From positions 40,339,842 to 40,403,841 of the forward strand of contig CM059569.1 in NCBI GenBank assembly GCA_030386875.1: a stretch of DNA of 64,000 nucleotides, read 5' to 3'. Positions 30,690 to 47,290 of this stretch are shown here, in pieces; the stretch's first letter is position 1; every line of letters begins with the position of its first letter. Made by a program: the position numbers and the translations under genes. Below the pieces are notes generated by a model, which was given only the letters and a program-made list of their open reading frames with translations, was not told where the DNA came from and ran no database searches. Source of the DNA: Morinoia aosen (taxonomy: Eukaryota > Arthropoda > Malacostraca > Amphipoda > Talitridae).

Positions 30690-31710
30690 CAAAGTTAAAG
30701 TCAATTGGATCAATATTGAATATAATGCTGTCTATGATATCAATTATTTTGTTGCCACATATAACTAGGTAATATGGTAAATTTGTAGATGTTTTACATG
30801 AATGACATTATGCGGTCAATATTGAGTTTAATGTTGTCAACGATTTTAATAATTTCGTTGCCATAGGTAGGTTATGTGGAAGATATCAAGATAAATGTCC
30901 AGCGTGATGCAATCAAAGGAAATGGGAATTTTATTCCAAAGAATCACTAAAGGAACCCATTTAAGAACGTTTTACAAGAATGATATTCTGCTCTCTGATG
31001 CGTTATTTTTGAATTATTCGACTTTGAAATTGGCTTCCGCGTGCCAAAGGAAGCGAGTGCGCCAACCAGAATTTCATTAATAATGGAAGGTAACCCCCTA
31101 TTACAAACGTAAAGAGGTTGGGTCGTGAGGGATAGCCACAGTTCTTCTAGTGAGAATTATAAATAAAGGTTGAAAGCAACCCATTAAGGTCATGTTAACA
31201 ATTGTGTTTACATCTGCTCCATGATGGCGGCGGCAGTACCTGGTGGTGCCATCTATGAGCTGACTATAAAGGTGGCGGTACCGGGTGGTGCCATCTATGA
31301 GCTGACTGTAAAGGTGACGACGTAATAATGACGACTAAAAAAAAAGTCAAAAGCACCAAATACGAGAAATAGTACGTTAACTTTTTTGTGTTATTAACTG
31401 ATAACAAAATTTCTTATTGTTTTATTAACAATTTCTATCATTCTTTTATTTCTATGAAGTTCTGTCAAAAACTTTAACACCTCATGATCCAAACTTTGCC
31501 TTTCCCGACCCAACCTGGTCATAATCTGTGTTCCACATTATGCGCGGTAAAGCGATTCTACGTATAACTTCAAAGCTGAATAATTCAAAACTAACGCATC
31601 AGAGAGCAGAATGTCATTCCTGTAAAACGTTCTTAAATAGGTTCCTTTAGTGATTCTTTGGAAAAAAATTCCCATTTCCTTTGATTGCATCACGCTGAAC
31701 ATTGACTGAT
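30690..31710. mobile_element. Foldback element 2, asymmetric, with inverted end repeats
   Basis: The left arm (about 30,895-31,240) is homologous to arm 1 of element 1 (GATGCAATCAAAGGAAATG, AGAGGTTGGGTCGTGAGG). The right arm is only about 31,545-31,708. The interior has a roughly 50-bp duplication of TGGTGCCATCTATGAGCTGA. A related block at 30,690-30,890 recurs inverted at 32,265-32,345 and 32,660-32,800. Confidence 0.65.
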
Positions 31711-32345
31711 TTTAAGACGTTTTTCAAGAATTACATTCTGCTTGCTGATGCGTTGTTTTTGAATTATTCAACTTTGAAGTTGGCTTTTGCGTGCCAAAGG
31801 AGGTGAGTGCGCCAAGCGGAATTTAATTAATAACGGAAGCTAACCCCCTATTACAAACATAAACAGATTGGGTCGTGAGGGGGAGCCACAGTTCTTCTAG
31901 TGAAAATATAAATAAAGGTTCTAACCCACCCATTAGGGTTACGTCCGCAATTGTATTTCCATCAGCTCCAAGATGGCTGCAACTGTACCGGGTGGGCGCC
32001 ATCTTGGAGCTGATGTCAATACAATTGTTGAGGTCACCTCTAATGGGTGGGTTTGAACTTTTGTTTATAATTTTCACTAGAAGAACTATGGCTCCCCCTC
32101 ACTACCCAACCTGTTTACGTTTGTAATAAGGGGTTAGCTTCCGTTATTAATTAAATTCCACTTGGCGCGCTCACTTTTTTTGACTCGCAAAAGCCAATTT
32201 CAAAGTTGAATAATTTGAAAATAACGCTTAAGAAAGCAGAACGTCATTCATGTAAAATGTCTTAAAATCTTCCATATTACCTATCTATGGCAACAAAATT
32301 ATTAAAATTGTTGACAACAATAAACTCAATTTTTGCCCATTATGC
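31711..32345. mobile_element. Foldback element 3
   Basis: Arms of about 265 bp around a centre near 31,987 (CAGCTCCAAGATGGC facing GCGCCATCTTGGAGCTG). The same arm sequence as elements 1 and 2, abutting the latter, so insertions are clustered or nested. Confidence 0.78.
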
Positions 32346-33636
32346 TCGCAAATGCTTAGTTTTCAAGGTGTAGCATAAATAACATTCAGGCAAGAATAGC
32401 ATTACGGCAGTTTTGAAATGGCTCTTCCGGTGTATGGTGGAGACAGAACATGCGCAGTCGCTTTGGCAGGAAAAAGCCATTGGTGACTGAATGGCTAAGA
32501 TAAGATATTTTAGGTTTACTTAGGTCAGTTTATTCAATGAATTTAGCTTTACCTAATCTAACCTCAGCTGTTGATAGGTCAAAACCTGATATCAGCTTAT
32601 TTACGTGTTCGTTTGTTCAATTTTATATACAACGTTCCTATAACTTCAAAGTTAAATATCTTGAAAACTGAGCATTTGCGAGCATAACCTCATTCATGTA
32701 AAATGTCTTACAATGTCTCCAATTACCTGAATTTTGTAATGAAATTATATAAGTAGTTGACAACATTAAATTCAATATTGACCATCAATTGTAGTGAGTA
32801 ATTTGGAAAATAGCTTCAATTAAGTATATCTTGCCTTACTTGGTTTTGGTATTAATAAAAATTGAGTTAGTGACTACTTGTTGGTCTCCAGCATCATGAT
32901 ATTCCCTCTGCATATCACTGGTGGCCCACAAGGCATTTAATATGTTGATTTATTGCCTTCACTTGTGAAGTTTTTAACAACTAACTTATTTTGGGGATAG
33001 GGATTTCAATGTTAGTGAATCAACATTTCCATTCAAATTGTTCACAAATTTGATTAGATTATAAGTTGGTTATTGCTCCTAAACTTTGATAGTTTTCCCA
33101 AGAGTGGTAGGAGGAAGGCACCAGTTTGAATGGACTTTAAAAATGGGTAATCTATACAAGTGTGTGCATGTGTCTTGAAAATAGCAACAGGAAATTTGGA
33201 GAAGTCTTTGGAAGAAGATACAAGATGAGAAAGTAACAGGTGCTGGAAAAGGATCACTTGTACCCAATAAAAGATGATCTGCAAGAAGCCAAAATACCTA
33301 ATATTTTCAATGATAGGATAATTTATCAAACCATCAGCTCAAGGCCTAACCTCTTCTCTCTAGAAGGAAGAGTAAATTCATGCAGGTACAATAACTGAAT
33401 CCTGCCTAATGGTTGTGAAATTTTGCCAGTTCCTTTTGTTGAATATAACAATTGTATCTGCAGGAATAAGCTCTTAGGAAAATTTTGAGGTTCTAAAGTT
33501 AAAATTGAATAAGGCAGCCTTTTTGATAGGTTAGAATAATTTTTATGAATTATGTATTGTGGTTCAAATTTTTATTTTTTAACTACTACTACTACTGTCT
33601 AATTGAAGAATAAAAAGGAAAAAAAAACATAGCTAA
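32346..33636. other. Unassigned AT-rich DNA
   Basis: Apart from the inverted foldback-family block at about 32,640-32,800, no gene or element was recognised. Confidence 0.5.
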
Positions 33637-35241
33637 AGCCCATATGAGACGGTGGCAAAAAGTGTGAACATATGCGCGTAGCATCGCTAGCTCCTCCCAT
33701 TTCTTCTCTTTCTGTCGCAACTCTGCTCTCTATGGCCGTGTTTGAACTTACACGAGTGTGAAAATCCGTGATCGCGCTCTGCACGATACGGCGAACATGC
33801 ACGCCGACGCTGTCTCAGTAGCTAGCCAGGCTTCGATGAGAAGGATGTCTGCGATAAGTTGTTCTCTCCCTTCACCTCCGCCGCTGGATGACTGGTGCAG
33901 GCGGTCGACCATATTATTTATAGAAATTCTCAGAACACACCCATGTTTATGTAGAGAGATAAGTAGCGAGTATAGAGATAGATCTCTACGAAAAATAGCA
34001 CTAAACAACATCTTTAAAGAAATGAAGCCAGAGATTGAATTAACTCCAGAGTAAATAAATAAATACACTTCAGTCGCAGTTCAGGCAGGAAAACAAAACT
34101 AAAAAGATTCCCAGAAATCAGGTACAGGAACTGATGAAATGGTATTCCCAAATTGCGATTCCCATTTCCAATAGTATTCCCATTCTTAGACGAAGGTGAC
34201 ATTCATTGCGCCTCTTCTTCGCCATTGTATGAAATACTTCATTCTCAGCCCAATGTAGGTAACAAGTTAGTTCTTCCACATGTATTATTACTTCTCTTGT
34301 TTCCTGCATAAAAATTACTATTATGATTTTTTTTCGGAAGTTCGAAATCGCAGTTACATTATGCAGAAGTAAAAAATGACGGAAACTAGCATGTATACGC
34401 TATTTGTACTTTTTCAGGAGAGTAAGTGTTCTAGTGTAAATTTATACTGTACCGCTATGTACAAATTTTCAATTCGTTTCTCTAATACTCATATTTATTA
34501 TTGTTCAAAATACAGTCAGTACAGTGTTAAAGTTTGTATGTCAGCCTGATGACTAAACCAAGCATTAAATAATCGAACTAAGTATATAAAATGTGGTGAT
34601 ATTCATTTCTTCACTTACATCAGAGCTATTTTAATGTACGATGCAGTATTATTAAAGATGGTACCTGCTCTTAAAATTAGAGTTACCTGTACCAATGCAC
34701 ATGCTGCAATTGTGTGTACAAGTGCCTCAGTATTACCAGTATTGGATGTTTTTCATATTTACGACAATCAATCTGCATTCCACCGTGCAAAAAAAACCTT
34801 CAATTGCAATCAAGCGTAGTTGCTTGCATTCACGGGCGCCACGCATTCCACACTAGTTGTTAATCATATATATATGACGCAGATATTGAGCCATATTAAT
34901 TTCATAATTCTTTTCTAAATGGTATACATATTTTGCTGGTATCAGAACCCCTAAAATAATAATAATGCATTTAATTAACAATGTTTTAATTTTGAATTTC
35001 TGTGAATTAACCGTCGAAAATGAACATGACTTGAAAGACATGTATTGGTGAATAAAATAATGAAAACAAATCCAGCTTCTGATTTCCGTGCGCTACTGCG
35101 CGCCGTGTCTGTGGCACGCCAACACCGTCTCGTGTAATAACATTGCAGTGTGTTGGTGACGGCGGCCGCCATGACTTCGGAGAAGAGAGCGCATCTCTCG
35201 CACCCATGAGTGCCACTTCTTGCCACCGTCTCATACGGGCT
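33637..35241. mobile_element. Non-autonomous DNA transposon, 1.6 kb, TAA target duplication
   Basis: Terminal inverted repeats of about 28 bp begin AGCCCATATGAGACGGTGG on the left and, read from the other end, AGCCCGTATGAGACGGTGG on the right, with two mismatches in 28. TAA flanks both ends (33,634-33,636; 35,242-35,244). A 3-bp TAA/TTA duplication is typical of PIF/Harbinger; that assignment is inference. No transposase frame is visible. Confidence 0.72.
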
Positions 35242-35244
35242 TAA

Positions 35245-36290
35245 GAACATCATGATAAAAATGAAACATTTTTGATTACAAAAAATTAATTTTCAGTGCT
35301 CCTAAATACAATAAATCAAAATATTAAAACATTGTAATTCTAAATCTTCTAAGTAAATTGAATATAAGGCATTGAGATGTAAAAGACATAAAACAAAAGA
35401 TCTGAATTTGTAGAATCTTCATTTATTGCCTAATTTGGTAGAGCAATGCATAGTTAGTTGCAGTAAAGAAAATCTGGAAGCATTTGAAGCACCTAAGGCA
35501 ACGGGATAGAAGGAGCAGCAGGAGGGGGTTGCATGGCATGTCAGCGCTTATGTGCCATATCGTTTCAGCGAGTTTTTGCTCACGACTGTTTATTTCTAAA
35601 GATATATATATTTATCATTCAGCTGTTCAAGAATTTTGATGATTTGTCAATGTCAAGTGCTGTGGACCTCTCCCACCCCTATTTATTTTCTAAAATACAA
35701 AGGTATGCCAAGTTTCATAGATCTAGATCCCATAGAAAAATGTAACTGTCATTTTCTTGATTCAGACTAGATGGTCCCCTTAAGATTGAATCCAAAATTT
35801 AGGATTCAACCTCAAATTTGTCTGATCGCATTTTAGAGTTGATGTACATATTAAAAATCTTCTGTGAATAAATGAATGATACGGTGGTGAAACTTTCCAT
35901 TGTTTTTGAAATTTTCTGTAGTTTGTTTTATTGATATTTTCCAGATAAGCCCCATCACTAATGCAACACATAAGTTCATTCACTAGAAACTTTTGAAATA
36001 ATGCATCTATCAACTTCAAATTACTCTCAAACAAAAGATTAAAACATTCTTTAATTTTAGAGTAATTTGAAGTTGATAGGTGCATTATTTTGAACGTTGC
36101 AAGTGGGTGAACTTATGTTGTGACGGCACCCAAGTCGGTTAGGTATATCCAGAAATTTATGTAGTTTACAGAAAACCGTTATCATACTTTCTTATCATCA
36201 GGTGAGGTAGCCTTGGTAGACTTTCTATAGCACAATTTCTTTTTTGAAATTCATTAAAATTTCTAGTGCTTAATTATTTTTTTCTTGCAG
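35245..36290. other. DNA upstream of capping protein beta coding exon 1
   Basis: No coding exon seen. A 28-bp inverted repeat (TCTATCAACTTCAAATTACT at about 36,007 and its complement near 36,060-36,080) forms a potential hairpin. The non-coding 5' exon and promoter were not located. Confidence 0.5.
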
Positions 36291-36317
36291 TCAATTTTAA
36301 ATTATAAGTTGCTAAGT

Positions 36318-43207
<6,890 letters not shown>

Positions 43208-43349
43208 TGCCCAGCTCTAATGCCTGGCCCGTAAACATCACGTGTGGCGATTTGACACTTTGACCGGTGCCCATGATGGCGATTTTCATAATGCTGCTGA
43301 CCGACCGGTAGCCACTAACTCAACTTCCATAAATACTTGATTAAAGCTG

Positions 43350-43355
43350 AATAAA
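43350..43355 (+). terminator. Polyadenylation signal of capping protein beta
   Basis: AATAAA, about 140 bases after the stop codon, followed by a GT-rich stretch. Confidence 0.7.
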
Positions 43356-43399
43356 TGTACGATCCAGTTGATGTTTGTAACTTTAAAAATTGCCAGCTA

Positions 43400-44734
43400 C
43401 ATTTGACTTCAGATTTGAGTTCAATTTTAAACTTCAGGTTAACCAATTGCGGTCAAAGTGTTAATTATGTCGAGCCAAGAAAATGATAAGACATTAATCA
43501 AAAAATGGATTTATTGCTGTTGGCCTCACGTGAAGGGTGCCTTACGCGGCGTGCCGATGTGCTGCCGCCAGCGCTCAGGCCTCGTACACGTTGCTCTCCC
43601 TCGCCTTACCTCCTTTCTGCTTGCACTCTTCCTTTGAGCAAACAGGATCCGTTACCTCTAAAATTTGCTCCATTTTCTTATCATCGCTGACAGCAATTCT
43701 GCACCTATTTGACGTTGGCGAATAAGTATGAAGGTTCGAAGGTGTTTAGTCATATGCTGTAGTTGCGTGAGGTATTCGTTTGAGAAATATATGTTGATTC
43801 CTTGTTGATCCAAAGATATGTCGCATTTATTCGGTGCACGAACTTTCTGGGTTGTGATGCGCGCTTCGAAGAAGTTCAAGTCAGGTCTCTTGGCACAGCA
43901 TCCATTAAGGGTATTCGTAATCCATCACCCATACAAATATTAAATAGAGTGTGAGCACAAATTTGATTATTTAACAATTTAGAAGTATGGTTGGTTCCTC
44001 CTTCGCTTCTGATCCCTTGGGCCGCGGTCGAGCCAAATTGCCGCTGGTGAGTTGGACTGGAGGAGCGCGTCGCGAAGTAGTCATAGTAGTTCTCATGTTA
44101 CTCGCAGTTGTGAATTTTATAATGCAGTATTCGCTCGTAGGACTCGCTGTCTGTCTCCTCGGTTCCGTGTGAAGCTTTCTTCCTCATCTGCAATTCTCGT
44201 AAATTCAAAGCTCCGTAGTTTGGTCATGCTTCAACGTATTCCATACAGCTCTAATTTCTTCATAGTTCTCTTTTTCGAGATAGATATTATTTCTGTAGAT
44301 CATAGTTTGTATCCAAATATTTGATGTGACTAAAGTTTCCTATTTTCCATTTTTTGTGACTCTTGATTTATGTCCAAACTAAATTTTGTCTTCTTATCGG
44401 TAATATCATTGCCCTATCGTATTCTGACCACTAGCGCAGCCCTGTGGAGTGTCTGCATCGTGTTCACTGCAGAGTTGCCAACTGCGCTGTTTTTCTAGCG
44501 AAGAAATTTCATGGGGATGAGAGCAGGCTCCCTCATTTACCATAATAATTTTTACCTCCAATATTCTGATGTGTTAAATACTGATCCTGTTCTATATAAG
44601 CACAAATTCTCGCCCTGTTCACTTTCAGTGGTAGAAAAAAAAAGGATCATGGCCCAGTTGCTGAAGATGGGTCTGGTTATCTATGCTTCAGCTGGGCAGC
44701 AGCAGCTCTGGCAGCGCTCACGTTGGGTGCTAAC
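43400..44734. other. Intergenic DNA between the two convergent host genes
   Basis: No conserved coding sequence recognised. Short open frames (for example 44,052-44,324 and 44,511-44,756) show no family resemblance. Confidence 0.5.
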
Positions 44735-44975
44735 CACTGTAGAAGAAACAAGGTAGGGTCAAACCAGTCATTTTTGTAGACCGTGTGGCAATGCTGACGT
44801 CACGGCAACGAACCAATTACAGAGCTCGTAATGCATCTGGCCCCACTATTGGCCATGTATGTCGCAATGGTGACGTAATAAAGTTTGAAATAAAGCCGTT
44901 CTATTGGTTAGCCGAACAAGAGGTGTATATTCCCCCATAGGAATGACTCTGCCGTGTTTCCTCCACCGTGGTATT
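44735..44975 (+). repeat. Interspersed repeat with CRE and CCAAT motifs, copy 1
   Basis: Homologous, in inverted orientation, to 47,296-47,562. Both contain GGGTCAAACCAGTC, GACCGTGTGGCAATG, AATGGTGACGT, AAGCCGTTCTATTG and CGAACAAGAGGTGTAT. This copy carries a perfect TGACGTCA and several CCAAT/ATTGG boxes. Confidence 0.75.
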
Positions 44976-46140
44976 TTCCTTCATAGAAATAAATGACCGT
45001 GGCGTTAATTGCGAAGGCCGCTCAGATTGCGTGGACTAGCGTGCAGGACGATGCTTGCGCTCATTTCTTCCTTCTTATCAGAGCTTTTCTTTTTCGAGAA
45101 CTTCAAAGTTCTTTTCTTCGAAGGATAGAAAAAAATTTAAGCCCAACTTTTCATGAATTTATTGTAATTGATGAAAGTTATTTATGAAAAGTCGATAAAT
45201 GAATTGATATATTACTGGGCTAAAAAGACTTACGTTGATAAACCATAAATAAATAATAGCTTTATTAGCGGTTGAATTAATAATTGGGATAAAGCTTTTT
45301 TTATGAATATTAAAAACTCACGAATACTTGTCGAAAATTTTGTTGTGCAACGCCGAACGAAGAAATCGAGAGGATTTAACCTCCATTCACAATGAGACAG
45401 GCGCTCAACAAATCCTGGGATGTGTTGAAAAATGAGCAGAAATGAGCGATTGGACGCACAGAACAAAATATTTTTGCTCGGAAACTGAAAACTACATTTT
45501 CGCGAATGGATTAGAAAAAAGAAAAGGATCCCAAACATTTGATGAAGAAATTTTCAAACTAGAAGTTACTGACCATTCTTTTTTAGAGGTGTTGAAATAT
45601 ACCTCATTAAAGTATCATAATATAAACTTTGATATCCATGGTAGTAGTTGAATAAACTATATCTACCAATTACAATGTAACCAGTTTGTTTCAAGTTGAG
45701 AAAATATCAGTAAAAAGAACCTTAACGCTAGTGAAAGACGAAAGGAAAACGTTTTCCAGGCAAGAACAAGAAACCTCAGAACCTGAGAATAAGGCGTGTT
45801 CCAATGAATGAGTGAACATGCCTTTCGCAAAATATTAAAAAAAAGATCGTAGTCAATCAACAGCGAGATGTACGATTATCAACTAGTGAAAGAAAACAAG
45901 GTTGGCCAACAAAATGCCCATTGAACAGCACGCGCGTCGAAAACGAATAAGCAAAAATCGTTAAAATAAATGTCTATACCTGCGCTTGACATTATAAATG
46001 AAACCAGGTGAAGTAAATTGTTTGTGGACCCCAGGCCCTGAATCCGTTTTTTGTTTCGTTTTATTTTTTGGAAAACAAACGCATGAGACGCTCAGGACTG
46101 AAGATAAATCAGTGCAAAAATGTTATCGGGAGGCTTCCTG
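44976..46140. other. Unassigned DNA downstream of the CIB gene
   Basis: AT-rich, no gene recognised. Confidence 0.5.
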
Positions 46141-46149
46141 ATTTTAAGT

Positions 46150-46260
46150 AAAAAAGAGAACCATAAACGCCGTATAAAACATTCACTTTAATTAAAAACT
46201 ACAAGCATAACAATAAAATTGAACGTTTCGAGCAGTCGCTCATCTTCAGCAAAAACAAAT
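46150..46260 (-). mobile_element. Possible Penelope-like element remnant with hammerhead-like core
   Basis: The minus strand reads CTGAAGATGAGCGACTGC followed by TCGAAACGTT. CTGAAGA fits the hammerhead core CUGANGA, GAGC/GCTC forms stem II, and GAAAC follows directly. One extra base sits between the core and stem II. Such motifs are known from the terminal repeats of Penelope-like elements. No reverse transcriptase is present here. Confidence 0.35.
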
Positions 46261-46377
46261 TTACCTGAAAAACATGAAATGAATTAGAAAGTTCATGAAT
46301 TGCAAAAACAAACTAACAACTAACCTTAAAAACTACCTGATAACTAGTGACAATGGAAAAGAACTAAGTTGGTTTTT

Positions 46378-46462
46378 GAAATTGGCTTATTTTTTAAAAT
46401 GAATAGAGACTCTAAAATCCTTAAATCGGAGGCAAATTTCATTTTAAAAAATAAGCGTTTTT
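46378..46462. repeat. Imperfect inverted repeat (hairpin)
   Basis: GGCTTATTTTTTAAAATGAA is followed about 40 bases later by TTCATTTTAAAAAATAAGC. Confidence 0.75.
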
Positions 46463-46579
46463 TGGTTCTCTCTTCTTTGTTGAAGATAAATCGTCTTGTC
46501 GAACAGCGAATCCGTGTGCTAACCATTTTTACTGAATAGCTCGATTTCTTCTAGTTTTCCTATGCGATGATTGCTAGTC

Positions 46580-46965
46580 CTAGATTAGATCAGATGTCAG
46601 TTTAGACCTCTCACATCGCAACAAAGACGTTACAAAGCTAAGAAATATGAAGGCACCAATTATGATGGCGTTAAGGGAACGCGGAATCTATGCACAAAGT
46701 GTATTCCTCACATGATCCCCTGCGTATAGAAGCAGTAAGTTAAGATTGATGGCTATTGAACATGTAAAAGTTGAAGAAGAAAATCAGAGGTGCTGAAAAC
46801 GGAAAAGCAGTGAATCGAAAAAGATGGTCTTCGACAAAACAAAAATCACACTTCATTTCAACGAAGAGAAGGCCACCTAACTCAACTCGCGACCTCATAT
46901 TTCCCCCTGGGGGTGCTAATTCCCTTAGATGCAATAGTTATATTCTTAAGGGTAATAGACTGCTT
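46580..46965 (+). repeat. Interspersed repeat family, copy 1 near the CIB gene
   Basis: Family landmarks in order: AGGCACCA, GTTAAGGGAACGCGGAATC, AAAAGTTGAAGAAGAAA, AGGTGCTGAAAA, AAGATGGTC, AAGGCC, CCCCCTGGG and an end motif around GATGCAATAG. Diverged copy. Confidence 0.7.
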
Positions 46966-47179
46966 ACGTACACATTCTGTGTAGATCATTAGTAGTGACG
47001 CAGAACATTTAGATGTTGAGGAAGTACGGGCGAGTCTAAACAAAAACTGATACTGATAAGCTACGACCCATAATACAAGTAGAGCGAGCCTTTGCTTAAG
47101 AGAACGTTCAATGCGCACGGTATACTTTATTTCTAGTTAGACAAATCTTCCGATTGGCAAATAAGGGTTAGCTTTTACG

Positions 47180-47290
47180 TTACACTCGTAGACGGAAATT
47201 TTGGAGGAAGTATGGGCACTTGAGGATCGTGTGGGAGAACTCTGAGGGCGACAGGCGGCCGTCGCAGTCCATGTCTGCTTCCTCCAGCAC
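47180..47290 (-). CDS. Cib2: CIB last exon with EF-hand 4 and stop
   Basis: Acceptor CCGTGTTGCAG|GTG. Encodes VLEEADMDCDGRL through FRLRV, then TAA (47,180-47,182). The family pattern of an acidic VLEEAD helix before the last EF loop is intact. Confidence 0.87.
   Translation of the reverse strand: MLEEADMDCDGRLSPSEFSHTILKCPYFLQNFRLRV

Noticed and set aside
36000-36095. Hairpin upstream of the capping protein gene as a possible miRNA precursor
   Set aside because: The inverted repeat is short and AT-rich, with nothing to separate it from a chance or MITE-derived hairpin without small-RNA data.
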